64,000 nt of DNA from Sulfuricystis thermophila (GCF_004323595.1 NZ_AP019373.1:186001-250000), one strand, 5' to 3'. Counted from the stretch's first letter, positions 9,516-18,180 are shown. Program-made: numbers and translations. Notes: generated by a model from the sequence alone, not told the origin.

Positions 9516-11303
9516 ATGATGAAGTCTTTGCCGCTGTCTTTCCTTATCGCCGCCGCGCTGCTCGCTGGCTGCGCGCCGCTGCAACACTCGGTGCGTCCGG
9601 CGCCAGAGGCGCCAGCCAAGGCGCAGGCGGAAGCGCAAGCGGCGGCACAGGCGAAAGCGGATGAGGCGGCTGCAGCCGAGGAAGCTGCTTTGCGTGCACG
9701 GCTGCCAAAGCAGGCGCTCACGCCCCGCATGCTGCAGGAATTCCTGCTCGCGGAAATCGCCGCCCGGCGCGGACGGCTCGACGAGGCCGGCGAGCTGTAT
9801 CTGGATCTCGCCCGCACGACGCGTGATCCGCGCATCGCGCGGCGGGCGACCGAAATCGCGCTGCATGGTCGCCGTATCGAGACCGCGCTCGCCGCTTCGC
9901 GCCTCTGGCTGGAAAGCGATCCGGAATCGGCAGCGGCCCGCCAGGCGATGATCGGCCTGTTGGCGGCTGCCGGTCGATTCGAGGAGCTGAAAGTCGCGTT
10001 GCCCGCCTGGCTGGCGGCCGATGCGCGCCAGCTGCCCGGCAATCTGATGCGCCTGAACCGGCTGTTCGCCCGCGGCGGCGACCGCAAGGCGGTGCGGGAG
10101 ATCGTCGATCAGGTCACGACGCCCTACCTGGAACTGCCGGAAGCGCATTTCGCGCGCGCCCAGGCCGCCTTCGAAGCGCGCGAACTGACCGCCGCCCGCG
10201 CAGCGCTGCAGCGTGCGCTCGAGCTGAAGCCCGACTGGGAACTCGCCGCGCTGTTCCGTGCCCAGATCACCGCGAATCATGACGTGGCGATGCAAGAGCT
10301 CGGTCAGTTCGTGGCTGCGAATCCCCAGGCACGCGAGGCGCGCCTCGCCTATGCGCGGGCGCTGGCCAACGATCGAAGCTATGAAGAAGCGCGGCGTGAA
10401 TTCCGCATCCTGCTCGAGCAAGGCGCGGCCGATCCGGCCAAGAACGGCGACATCGTCTTTGCCGTCGCGGTGCTCTCATTGCAGCTCAACGACACGCAGG
10501 AAGCGGAAAAACATCTGCGCCGCCTCGTCGACATCGACCATCCCGAGGCCGACCGGGCGCGCTTCTTCCTCGGTCAGATCGCCGAAGAAGGCAAGCGTTG
10601 GAATGATGCGCTCAAATGGTTCGATGCGGTCGGCCGCGGCGAACATTACCTGCCGGCAAGGCTGCACGCCGCAGGCGTGCTCGCGAAACAGGGCAAGCTC
10701 GACGCGGCGCGCGAAACGCTGCACAGCGCGGAAGCCGGCACGCCACGCGAGCGCAACCAGCTCGTCATCGGCGAAGCGCAGCTCTTGCGCGAGGCCGGGC
10801 GCATCGCCGATGCGCATGCGGTGCTCGTCGCCGCGCTGGAACGCCAGCCCGACGAACCCGAGCTGCTCTACGAAGCGGCGCTGCTCGCCGAGCGGCTCGG
10901 CCGTGTCGACGAGATGGAAAGCCGTCTGCGCCGCCTGATCGAGCTCCGGCCCGACCATGCGCATGCCTACAATGCCTTGGGCTTTTCACTCGCCGACCGC
11001 AACATCCGTCTCGCCGAGGCGCGCGCGCTGATCGACCGGGCACTCGAACTCGCGCCGGACGATCCGTTCATCCTCGACAGCAAGGGCTGGGTGCTGTTCC
11101 GGCAGGGCGAAATGCAGGCGGCGCTCGAAGCCCTGCAGCATGCCTATGGCCTGCGTGCCGATCCCGAGATCGCCGCCCACCTCGGCGAAGTGCTCTGGAC
11201 GCTTGGTCGCAAGGAGGAGGCGCGTCAGACCTGGGAGAAGGCGCGCAGAGCCAATCCCGCCAACGAAGCGCTGGCCGAGACCATCAAGCGTTTCCTGCCT
11301 TGA
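9516..11303 (+). CDS. TPR-repeat lipoprotein upstream of lolB
   Basis: This 595-residue protein has a lipoprotein signal (LLAGC, Cys near 19), an Ala/Lys/Glu-rich coiled linker (about 30-60) and then TPR-like helical repeats to the end, clearest at 440-590 (LRPDHAHAYNALGFSLAD, LAPDDPFILDSKGWVLFR). It overlaps lolB by three bases. A tetratricopeptide protein in this position is conserved in betaproteobacteria; a scaffold role in the envelope is plausible, but no function is known. Confidence 0.88.
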   Translation: MMKSLPLSFLIAAALLAGCAPLQHSVRPAPEAPAKAQAEAQAAAQAKADEAAAAEEAALRARLPKQALTPRMLQEFLLAEIAARRGRLDEAGELYLDLARTTRDPRIARRATEIALHGRRIETALAASRLWLESDPESAAARQAMIGLLAAAGRFEELKVALPAWLAADARQLPGNLMRLNRLFARGGDRKAVREIVDQVTTPYLELPEAHFARAQAAFEARELTAARAALQRALELKPDWELAALFRAQITANHDVAMQELGQFVAANPQAREARLAYARALANDRSYEEARREFRILLEQGAADPAKNGDIVFAVAVLSLQLNDTQEAEKHLRRLVDIDHPEADRARFFLGQIAEEGKRWNDALKWFDAVGRGEHYLPARLHAAGVLAKQGKLDAARETLHSAEAGTPRERNQLVIGEAQLLREAGRIADAHAVLVAALERQPDEPELLYEAALLAERLGRVDEMESRLRRLIELRPDHAHAYNALGFSLADRNIRLAEARALIDRALELAPDDPFILDSKGWVLFRQGEMQAALEALQHAYGLRADPEIAAHLGEVLWTLGRKEEARQTWEKARRANPANEALAETIKRFLP

Positions 11304-11812
11304 TTCTGATTCGCCTCATCCTCGTCTGCCTGCTCGTTCTGGCCGGCTGTGCCGCCGTGCCGGTGGCGCCCCCCCATCCGCCGCTGCCGCAGGTCGAGCG
11401 TTTCGCCATCGACGGCCGCATCGCCGTGCGACAGGGCGAGATGCGCCATTACGCCAATCTCGATTGGCGGCACGCCCCGGCAAGCGATGTGATTCTGCTG
11501 ACTACGCCGTTGGGTCAGGGCATGGCGGAACTGGTGCGCGATGCCGGTGGCGCGCGGCTGACGCTGGCCGATGGCCGCACGCATGTGGCCGACGACTGGA
11601 ACGCGCTGGCGCAGGAAGTATTCGGCGTCGCGCTGCCGCTCAACGGCGCCGCGCGCTGGCTGCTGGGCGATCTCGCCGACACCGAAGGCTGGCGTGTCGA
11701 GATCCTCGGACGGGAGAACGGCGCGCCCGATGGTCTGCCGACGTTGATCGAGCTCAAGCGCGAGGACATCACGGTGCGATTGAAGATCGACGCATGGCGG
11801 GAAGCGCAATGA
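11300..11812 (+). CDS. lolB: Outer membrane lipoprotein receptor LolB
   Basis: LolB accepts lipoproteins from periplasmic LolA and inserts them in the outer membrane. The 170-residue product begins at TTG 11300, overlapping the TPR gene stop, and opens into a lipoprotein signal (LVLAGC). The body carries FAIDGRIAVRQGEMRHYANLD, TTPLGQGMAEL and the C-terminal region ELKREDITVRLKID, as in the family. Longer upstream readings of this frame are shadows of the TPR gene. ispE follows with an ATGA overlap, a conserved pair. Confidence 0.92.
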   Translation: MILIRLILVCLLVLAGCAAVPVAPPHPPLPQVERFAIDGRIAVRQGEMRHYANLDWRHAPASDVILLTTPLGQGMAELVRDAGGARLTLADGRTHVADDWNALAQEVFGVALPLNGAARWLLGDLADTEGWRVEILGRENGAPDGLPTLIELKREDITVRLKIDAWREAQ

Positions 11813-12651
11813 ACGAGTGGAATCGGGCCTGGCCGGCGCCGGCCAAGCTCAATCTGTTCCTGCACGTCGTCGGCCGACGCTCGGACGGCTACCACCTGCT
11901 GCAGACGGTGTTCCGCTTCATCGAGCTCGCCGACACGCTGCGCTTCGAGCCGCGCAGTGACGGGCGCATCGTGCTCGCCACACCGACCCCGGGTGTGCCG
12001 CCGGAACTGGATCTGGTGGTGCGCGCGGCGGAGATGTTGAAAGTCGGCGCTGGTAGAACGGCACTGGGCGCGACCATCTACCTCGAAAAACACATCCCGA
12101 TGGGCGGTGGCCTGGGCGGCGGCAGTTCCGATGCCGCCACCACGCTGATCGCCCTCGACCGGCTCTGGGGCCTGAATCTGTCGCGCGAGCGCTTGCAGGA
12201 GATCGGCCTGCGCCTCGGCGCCGACGTGCCGGTGTTCATCCATGGCCGCAACTGCTTCGCCGAAGGCGTCGGCGAGCGCTTCACCGACGTGGCGGTGCCC
12301 GACGCCTGGTATTTGTTGAGCTTTCCCGCGGTGCAGGTGCCCACGGCGGCGATTTTTCGCTCGCCCGCTCTCCAGCGCGCCACGCCGGCGATTCGTCCTG
12401 CCGACTGGCGGCCAGGCTTCGGCCACAACGATCTGGAGCCGGTGGCCTGCGCGCTCTATCCCGAGGTGGCGCGGCATCTGAGTGAGCTGCGCCGCTTCGG
12501 CGATGCGCGCATGACAGGGTCAGGCGCCTGCTGTTTCGTCAGCTTCGAGACACGCGCCGAAGCCGAACGGTCCCGCCAGGCCTTACCTGCGGATATCCGC
12601 AGTGAAATCATTCGGGGGCTCCCCTTGCACCCGTTGGCAAAACTTGAGTAA
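11809..12651 (+). CDS. ispE: 4-(cytidine 5'-diphospho)-2-C-methyl-D-erythritol kinase IspE
   Basis: IspE phosphorylates CDP-methylerythritol in the MEP isoprenoid pathway. The 280-residue GHMP kinase has PAPAKLNLFLHV at the start, the phosphate loop PMGGGLGGGSSDA near 104-116 and the C-terminal MTGSGACCFVSF. Residues 78-85 (KVGAGRTA) are encoded by a copy of the dispersed half repeat (12040-12063), in a variable stretch before the GHMP loop. The stop codon overlaps the -10 box of the rpoH promoter. Confidence 0.97.
   Translation: MNEWNRAWPAPAKLNLFLHVVGRRSDGYHLLQTVFRFIELADTLRFEPRSDGRIVLATPTPGVPPELDLVVRAAEMLKVGAGRTALGATIYLEKHIPMGGGLGGGSSDAATTLIALDRLWGLNLSRERLQEIGLRLGADVPVFIHGRNCFAEGVGERFTDVAVPDAWYLLSFPAVQVPTAAIFRSPALQRATPAIRPADWRPGFGHNDLEPVACALYPEVARHLSELRRFGDARMTGSGACCFVSFETRAEAERSRQALPADIRSEIIRGLPLHPLAKLE
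12040..12063 (+). repeat. Dispersed half repeat inside ispE
   Basis: Matches AAAGTCGGCGCTGGCGGAAC plus GGCA with two differences over 24 nt and is read in frame as KVGAGRTA, the same frame used in mltA and the YgjP-like gene. Confidence 0.7.
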
Positions 12652-12654
12652 TAT
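12625..12654 (+). promoter_or_regulatory. Sigma-70-type promoter of rpoH
   Basis: TTGCAC (12625-12630) and TAATAT (12649-12654) are separated by 18 bp, placing the start of transcription near 12661, just upstream of the CIRCE operator. The -10 box overlaps the ispE stop. Confidence 0.6.
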
Positions 12655-12673
12655 AGTCGGGAACTTTCCTCGA

Positions 12674-12700
12674 TTAGCACTCTCGAATGCAGAGTGCTAA
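12674..12700 (+). promoter_or_regulatory. CIRCE operator (HrcA binding site) upstream of rpoH
   Basis: TTAGCACTC - 9 nt - GAGTGCTAA is a perfect 9+9 inverted repeat identical to the CIRCE consensus. It lies 33 bp before the rpoH ATG and just downstream of the predicted transcription start, the usual position for repression by HrcA. This places the heat-shock sigma factor under the HrcA repressor. Confidence 0.95.
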
Positions 12701-12733
12701 TATTCAACCGAGAAATTCGAGAAGGAGACCGAC

Positions 12734-13636
12734 ATGAGCCAAGCATTGACCCTAGCCCAGTTTCCGGTTCCCTCCGCCACGGGCAGCCTCGAAGCCTATA
12801 TCGCGGCCGCCAATCGCATTCCGATGCTGAGCGAAGCGGAAGAGCAGCACCTGGCGCGGCGCTTCCGTGACGAGGGCGATCTCGATGCCGCGCGGCAATT
12901 GGTCCTCTCCCACCTGCGGCTGGTGATCGCCGTCGCGCGTGGCTATCTCGGCTATGGCCTGCCGCATGCCGACCTGATCCAGGAAGGCAACATCGGCCTC
13001 ATGAAGGCGGTCAAGCGCTTCGATCCCGACCGCGGCGTGCGCCTGGTGTCTTTCGCCCTGCACTGGATCAAGGCCGAGATTCACGAATACATCCTGAAGA
13101 ACTGGCGGCTCGTCAAGGTTGCGACGACCAAGGCGCAGAGGAAGCTTTTCTTCAACCTGCGCAGCATGAAGTCCGCGCTCGCCCACGATGCCCAGAGTGA
13201 GGCCGGCTTCGCCAGTCTCAGCCCGGCGGAAGTCAAATCCGTGGCACGCCAGCTCGGCGTCAAGCCCGAGGAAGTGGTCGAGATGGAAACGCGCATGAAT
13301 GGCGCCGACATCTCGCTCGAACCGCTGACCGAGGACGAGGACGAACCCTACGCGCCGATCGCTTATCTCGCGGCCGACAGCAGTGTCGAACCCTCGGTCC
13401 AGCTCGAACGCAAGGAGCGCGACCGGCTGCAGGATACGGGCCTCGCCGAGGCGCTCGAAAAGCTCGACGAACGCAGCCGGAACATCGTCAAGCGCCGCTG
13501 GCTGGTCGAAGACGGCGAGGAAGCCGCCACGCTGCACGAACTCGCCGCCGAATACGGCGTCTCGGCCGAACGCATCCGCCAGATCGAAGCCAAGGCGATG
13601 CAGAAGATGCGCGGCGTTCTCGCGGCGCGGATGTGA
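12734..13636 (+). CDS. rpoH: Heat-shock sigma factor RpoH (sigma-32)
   Basis: RpoH directs RNA polymerase to heat-shock promoters. The 300-residue protein has region 2 (LRLVIAVARGYLGYGLPHAD, LIQEGNIGLMKAVKRFD), the RpoH box QRKLFFNLR at 135-143 that distinguishes sigma-32 from other sigma factors, and region 4 with the helix-turn-helix near the C-terminus (LAAEYGVSAERIRQIEAKAM). GAAGGAG precedes the ATG. It has its own promoter and a CIRCE operator, and is followed by a terminator. Confidence 0.97.
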   Translation: MSQALTLAQFPVPSATGSLEAYIAAANRIPMLSEAEEQHLARRFRDEGDLDAARQLVLSHLRLVIAVARGYLGYGLPHADLIQEGNIGLMKAVKRFDPDRGVRLVSFALHWIKAEIHEYILKNWRLVKVATTKAQRKLFFNLRSMKSALAHDAQSEAGFASLSPAEVKSVARQLGVKPEEVVEMETRMNGADISLEPLTEDEDEPYAPIAYLAADSSVEPSVQLERKERDRLQDTGLAEALEKLDERSRNIVKRRWLVEDGEEAATLHELAAEYGVSAERIRQIEAKAMQKMRGVLAARM

Positions 13637-13657
13637 GCCGGTAAGCTTTCCGGGACG

Positions 13658-13682
13658 AACGGGCCGCTTGCGGCCCGTTTTG
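13658..13682. terminator. Bidirectional terminator between rpoH and MFS gene
   Basis: ACGGGCCGC and GCGGCCCGT form a 9-bp stem with a two-base loop, followed by TTTT. It sits between the convergent rpoH and MFS genes and ends 2 bp before the MFS stop codon. Confidence 0.8.
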
Positions 13683-13684
13683 CT

Positions 13685-14899
13685 TCATGCCGCTGCGGGA
13701 CGAATGATCGGCGCTTCGCGGATCGGCAAATTGATCAGGGCGGCGAGCGCCGCGAGCGCCATGTCGGCATACCACATCCAGCCGAAATCGCCGAAGGCGG
13801 AGATCGCCAGGCCACCCAGATACGCGCCGAAGAAACCGCCGATCTGGTGGGTGAGCAGCGTCAGCCCGAACAGCGTGGCCAGATAACGCACGCCGAACAG
13901 CTTGCCGACCAGGGCCGCGGTCGGGGGCACGGTGGCCAGCCAGGTGAAACCCAGCCCAGCGGCGAACAGGTAAAAGGTCAGCTCGGTGCGCGGGGCCATC
14001 AGGTAGGCCGCGATCAGCAGCGCCCGCGAGCCGTACATCGCCGCCAGCACGTGCTTGCTGCGATATTTCGCCACGCATGAGCCGGCGTAGAGGCTGCCAA
14101 AGATATTGGCCAAACCGATGATCCCCAACGACCAGCTCGCCACCGAAGGCGGCAGGCCACACAGATCGACCTCCCCCGGCAGGTGGGTGACGAGGAAGGC
14201 GATGTGGAAGCCGCAGGTGAAGAAACCGGCGTGCAGCAACAGATAGCTGCGATCCTGCAGCGCGCTGCCGATGGCGTGTCCGATGCCGTGATCGGCTTCT
14301 GCATGCCTGACGACGGCAGCGGCGGAGTTCGTCAGTCTGCCGATCAGCGGCAGTGCGGCCAGCGTCATCAGGGCGAGTGCCCACATCGCGCTCATCCAGC
14401 CGAAGGTCTGGATCAGCCTCTGCACGATCGGCGCGAAGACGAACTGGCCGAAGGAGCCGCCGGCGTTGATCACCCCCGAGGCCGCGCCGCGCGCTTCGAG
14501 CGGTAGCCGCTGGGCGGCGGCGCCCATCAGCACCGAGAAGCTGCTGGCGCCGGAACCGATCGCGGTCAACAGGCCGATCGCGAACGCCAGACCCAGCCCT
14601 GAGGTCATGAAGGGCGTCAAGGCGGAGCCGAGCGCGGCGATCACCAGGCCGCCGATCAGCACGGGGCGCGGGCCGAAGCGGTCGGCAAGCCCGCCCGCGA
14701 CGGGTTGCGCCGCACCCCAGACGAACTGGGCGATGGCGAGCGCGAGGCTGATCGTCGTGATGCCGAGCTCGGTCGACGTGTTGATCGGGCCGACGAACAA
14801 GCCCATCGACTGACGCGCCCCCATCGTGATCGCCAGGATGCCGGCCGCCGCGAGGGTCGTGGCGAGGACGCCGGGTTGTATGGAAAGCGCGCGGAGCAT
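13685..14899 (-). CDS. Major facilitator superfamily transporter
   Basis: This 404-residue inner-membrane protein has about 12 hydrophobic helices and the MFS loop motif GGLADRFGPRPVLIGG between helices 2 and 3. The ARQSMGLFVGPINTSTELG opening resembles the oxalate/formate-antiporter-like or monocarboxylate MFS branch common in betaproteobacteria. The substrate cannot be read from the sequence. It is 12 bp downstream of the Sco gene on the same strand but functionally unrelated. Confidence 0.85.
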   Translation of the reverse strand: MLRALSIQPGVLATTLAAAGILAITMGARQSMGLFVGPINTSTELGITTISLALAIAQFVWGAAQPVAGGLADRFGPRPVLIGGLVIAALGSALTPFMTSGLGLAFAIGLLTAIGSGASSFSVLMGAAAQRLPLEARGAASGVINAGGSFGQFVFAPIVQRLIQTFGWMSAMWALALMTLAALPLIGRLTNSAAAVVRHAEADHGIGHAIGSALQDRSYLLLHAGFFTCGFHIAFLVTHLPGEVDLCGLPPSVASWSLGIIGLANIFGSLYAGSCVAKYRSKHVLAAMYGSRALLIAAYLMAPRTELTFYLFAAGLGFTWLATVPPTAALVGKLFGVRYLATLFGLTLLTHQIGGFFGAYLGGLAISAFGDFGWMWYADMALAALAALINLPIREAPIIRPAAA

Positions 14900-14911
14900 G
14901 GGCTGTCCGAT

Positions 14912-15634
14912 CTATTGGCCAGCCAATAGCTTACTCAAATCCTCGGAAATTTGCCGGGCCGTCATGCCATGGGGAATCTTCAGTCGCAGCCGACCCTGTG
15001 GATCGTAGGCGAAGCTGTCGGCCGTATGGTCGATGCCATAGTTTTCGGCGTCTTCTCCGACCTTGCGGTAGATCACCTTGAAACCCCGCGCGGCTTGCCG
15101 TGTCGTGTCGGGATTGGCGAAGAGGCCGAGAAAACGTCCGTCGAACTGGGGCACGTATTCGGCCAGTCGCGCTGGCGTGTCGCGTTCCGGATCGAGGGTG
15201 ACGAACAGCACCTGCACGCGGTCGGCATCCGCGCCGATGAGGCGCATCACCCCTTTCAGGTTCGCCAGCGTCGTCGGGCAAACGTCCGGGCAGTGCGTAT
15301 AACCGAAGAACACCACGACGACCTTGCCACGAAAGTCGGCGCTGGCGACACGGCTCCCCGTATGCGTGGTGAAGCCGTCCAGGAGCGCCAGCTGCCCGTA
15401 GTCGGCGCCGCTGACATCCTGGGCATGGAAGCGCTTTTCCGGCGGTGGCGCGCAGCCCGAGAGAAAATGCACCAGCGCCGCACCTACCGCGATGCCGAGC
15501 AGCACGAAGGCCAAGCGCTGGACCAGCGGGCGCAGGTTCGCACGCGCACGGCGGGCGGGCGGGCCGGCGCGCTGCACGAGCAGGCTGGCGGCGACGATCA
15601 GCAGCAAGAGGATGATGACGATCTTGATAAACAA
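14912..15634 (-). CDS. SCO1/SenC copper chaperone with an extra N-terminal membrane module
   Basis: The C-terminal 180 residues are a Sco domain for copper delivery to cytochrome oxidase, with the copper-binding CPDVCP motif, the distal histidine in DHTADSF and LDPERDTP. The N-terminal 60 residues are unusual: two hydrophobic helices (IVIILLLLIVAASLLV and LAFVLLGIAVGAALVHFL) joined by an Arg-rich loop, like a small twin-TM protein fused to Sco. I use TTG 15634, one base after the mpl stop; ATG 15667 and ATG 15679 inside mpl are alternatives. A half-repeat-like sequence (15332-15354) covers RVASADF. Confidence 0.8.
   Translation of the reverse strand: MFIKIVIILLLLIVAASLLVQRAGPPARRARANLRPLVQRLAFVLLGIAVGAALVHFLSGCAPPPEKRFHAQDVSGADYGQLALLDGFTTHTGSRVASADFRGKVVVVFFGYTHCPDVCPTTLANLKGVMRLIGADADRVQVLFVTLDPERDTPARLAEYVPQFDGRFLGLFANPDTTRQAARGFKVIYRKVGEDAENYGIDHTADSFAYDPQGRLRLKIPHGMTARQISEDLSKLLAGQ
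15332..15354 (+). repeat. Half-repeat-like sequence in Sco gene
   Basis: The first 16 bases equal the repeat core exactly, then two to three differences. It overlaps the naturally conserved ADFRGK region of Sco proteins, so descent from the repeat is less certain than at other sites. Confidence 0.4.
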
Positions 15635-15635
15635 T

Positions 15636-16982
15636 TCAGCCGCCCAGTGCAGCGAGCAGCTTCTCATGGATGCCGCCAAAGCCGCCGTTGCTCATCACCA
15701 GCACGTGGTCGCCGGGCCGTGCCGCCGCGACGATGCGAAGCACGAGATCATCGAGGTCGGCGCTCACTTGCGCCTTCTCGCCCAGCGGCGCCAAGGCGGC
15801 GGCAGCGTCCCAGCCGAGGTTCGCTGCGTAGCAGAACACCCGGTCGGCTGCATTCAGACTGCCCGGGAGCGCCTCCTTCATCGTGCCGAGCTTCATCGTG
15901 TTCGAGCGCGGCTCCAGCACGGCGAGGATGCGCGCTGGGCCCACGCGGCCGCGCAGGCCGGCCAGCGTCTTGGCGATCGCGGTCGGGTGGTGGGCGAAGT
16001 CGTCATAGACGGTGACACCTTTGGCCTCACCGCGCACTTCGAGGCGGCGTTTGACGTTCTCGAAACGGGAAAGCGCTGCGAGCCCCTGCGCGATCGGCAC
16101 GCCGGCGTGCCGGGCGGCGAGGAGCGCCGCCAGTGCGTTGCTGCGATTGTGCGCCCCTGCCAACTGCCAGTAAATCCGGCCAACTTCGCCGTTCTTGTCG
16201 TGAATGATGAGAGAACCGTCGGCATCGTCGCCGCTCGTCCGCCAGCCCGCCGGGTCGTTGAAGCGTTCCACCGGCGTCCAGCAGCCGCGCGCGAGCACCC
16301 GTTCGAGCGCAGGCTCGACGGCATTGGCGACGATCAGGCCATTGCCGGGGATCGTCCGCACGAAGTGATGGAATTGCGTTTCGATCGCGGCGAGATCTGG
16401 AAAGATGTCGGCATGATCGTATTCGAGATTGTTGAGGATCGCCGTGCGCGGCCGGTAATGGACGAACTTGGAACGCTTGTCGCAGAAAGCCGTGTCGTAT
16501 TCGTCGGCTTCGACGACGAAGAAGGCAGATTCGCTGAAATGGGCCGACCTGGCGAAATTCTTCGGCACCCCGCCGATCAGAAAGCCGGGGTCGAGTCCGG
16601 CGTCGGCGAGGATCCAGGCGAGCATCGCGGAAGTCGTCGTCTTGCCATGGGTTCCGGCCACCGCGAGCACCCATTTGCCCTGCAGGATGTGCTCGGCGAG
16701 CCATTGCGGTCCGGAGGTGTAGGGAAGTCCGCGCGCGAGGATCGCCTCCAGCAGCGGATTGCCGCGCGAAATGGCATTGCCGACCACCCATAGGTCGGCG
16801 TCGAGCCCGATCTGCTCGGCCCCATAACCCTCGATGAGGCGGATGCCTGCGGCCTCGAGCTGAGTGCTCATCGGCGGATAGACGTTGGCATCGCAGCCGG
16901 TGACCTGGTGGCCGGCGGCGCGGGCGAGCAAGGCGATACCGCCCATGAAGGTGCCGCAGATGCCGAGGATGTGGAGGTGCAT
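15636..16982 (-). CDS. mpl: UDP-N-acetylmuramate:L-Ala-gamma-D-Glu-meso-DAP ligase Mpl
   Basis: Mpl reattaches recovered murein tripeptide to UDP-MurNAc in peptidoglycan recycling. The 448-residue Mur ligase begins MHLHILGICGTFMGGIA at ATG 16982, has the ATP loop VAGTHGKTTTSAML near 108-121, the central EADEYDTAFCDKRSKFVHY typical of Mpl rather than MurC, and the C-terminal VYDDFAHHPTAI. An in-frame ATG at 17045 would add residues without family match. It diverges from the 17032 gene across 49 bp. Confidence 0.95.
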   Translation of the reverse strand: MHLHILGICGTFMGGIALLARAAGHQVTGCDANVYPPMSTQLEAAGIRLIEGYGAEQIGLDADLWVVGNAISRGNPLLEAILARGLPYTSGPQWLAEHILQGKWVLAVAGTHGKTTTSAMLAWILADAGLDPGFLIGGVPKNFARSAHFSESAFFVVEADEYDTAFCDKRSKFVHYRPRTAILNNLEYDHADIFPDLAAIETQFHHFVRTIPGNGLIVANAVEPALERVLARGCWTPVERFNDPAGWRTSGDDADGSLIIHDKNGEVGRIYWQLAGAHNRSNALAALLAARHAGVPIAQGLAALSRFENVKRRLEVRGEAKGVTVYDDFAHHPTAIAKTLAGLRGRVGPARILAVLEPRSNTMKLGTMKEALPGSLNAADRVFCYAANLGWDAAAALAPLGEKAQVSADLDDLVLRIVAAARPGDHVLVMSNGGFGGIHEKLLAALGG

Positions 16983-17031
16983 GGGGATGATGGGGCTACA
17001 ATGGTGGGGCCATTCTACGGGAGACATCGAG

Positions 17032-17643
17032 ATGTCCCGCCGCAATCGTCCGTCGAGCGTCCAGAATCGTCATTCTCCGGTGTTGCGCTCCGAACTGGCC
17101 CACGCCGCCGCGCGACTGATCGCCGAAGACGGCATGGAATACGGTCTGGCGAAGAGAAAAGCGGCGCGACAGCTGGGCCTGCCGGCGAATTTTCCGTTGC
17201 CGGGCAACGCCGAAGTCGAAGAAGCCGTACGCGACTATCAGGCGATCTATCAGGAAGAGGAGCAGGCCGAGCGGTTGGCCTGGCTGCGTGAAGCGGCCGT
17301 TTTCCTGATGCGCCGCTTGGAACGGTTCTCTCCCTGGCTCACCGGTTCGGTGCTCGAAGGTACCGCCACGCGTCACTCGCGCATCGACATCCTGTTGTTC
17401 CCGGACAGCGCCAAGGAGGTCGAAATCTTCCTGCTCGATCAGGGCATCCCCTTTCATCACGGCACGCCGAGGAACGAGCGGGTCGAGGCGCTGCTGGTGA
17501 TCGACGACGAGGCGTTGCCGGCCAACCTGATCGTGCTGCCGCCGCGCGAGGAACGCGTCAATGTCAAGGGCGCGGACGGTCGCATCCGACCTCGTGCCAA
17601 AGTGGCGGCCGTCGAGGCCCTGCTGGCGGCGGAAAATAGGTAA
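17032..17643 (+). CDS. Conserved hypothetical protein, possible nucleotidyltransferase-like fold
   Basis: This 203-residue soluble protein has no family I can name with confidence. The central stretch LTGSVLEGTATRHSRIDILLF resembles the GS-x-D/xD strand-loop-strand of minimal nucleotidyltransferases, though the second acid is atypical (RIDI). The N-terminal half is helical (AAARLIAEDGMEYGLAKRKA). GGGAG lies about 8 bases before ATG 17032; the frame is open further upstream but only as antisense of mpl. It precedes aroQ by 39 bp. Confidence 0.7.
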   Translation: MSRRNRPSSVQNRHSPVLRSELAHAAARLIAEDGMEYGLAKRKAARQLGLPANFPLPGNAEVEEAVRDYQAIYQEEEQAERLAWLREAAVFLMRRLERFSPWLTGSVLEGTATRHSRIDILLFPDSAKEVEIFLLDQGIPFHHGTPRNERVEALLVIDDEALPANLIVLPPREERVNVKGADGRIRPRAKVAAVEALLAAENR

Positions 17644-17682
17644 ACTGGACAAACTGCTTCGATTTGCGGCAAACTAGCAGCC

Positions 17683-18180
17683 ATGTCGAATTCAACCCGC
17701 AAAAAATCTTCTGCCAAAAAGGATAGTGGCGCTGCGTTGAAGGCGCGCATCCTGGTGCTGCACGGCCCGAATCTGAACCTCTTGGGCAGCCGCGAACCGG
17801 ATGTCTATGGCCGCACCACGCTCGCGGATATTCACGCGATGATGGAAGCGCGTGCCCGCGCGGCCGGCGTGCAGATCGAAAGCTTCCAGAGCAACGGCGA
17901 AGGCGAGCTGATCGACCGCGTCCAGGCCGCCGGCGCCGAAGGCATCGAATTCATCATCATCAATCCCGCCGGTTACACCCACACCAGCGTGGCGTTGCGC
18001 GATGCGCTGGCGGCGGTCGGCATCCCGTTCATCGAAGTGCATCTGTCGAACATCTTTGCCCGCGAGTCGTTCCGGCAGCATTCCTATTTCTCGGCGCTCG
18101 CCGTCGGCACGATCTGTGGTCTCGGCGCGCAGGGCTATCTGCTCGCGCTCGAAGCCGCGCTCGCCCGCATCCGCACGTAA
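17683..18180 (+). CDS. aroQ: Type II 3-dehydroquinate dehydratase AroQ
   Basis: AroQ dehydrates 3-dehydroquinate in the shikimate pathway. The 165-residue protein has a 22-residue Lys/Ser-rich N-terminal extension before the family start [21 protein letters not shown], then [13 protein letters not shown], the catalytic-loop region [18 protein letters not shown] and [17 protein letters not shown] with the active-site histidine. aroQ-accB-accC is a conserved order in proteobacteria; here accB starts 67 bp later after a short GC-rich hairpin (18182-18197). Confidence 0.95.
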   Translation: MSNSTRKKSSAKKDSGAALKARILVLHGPNLNLLGSREPDVYGRTTLADIHAMMEARARAAGVQIESFQSNGEGELIDRVQAAGAEGIEFIIINPAGYTHTSVALRDALAAVGIPFIEVHLSNIFARESFRQHSYFSALAVGTICGLGAQGYLLALEAALARIRT

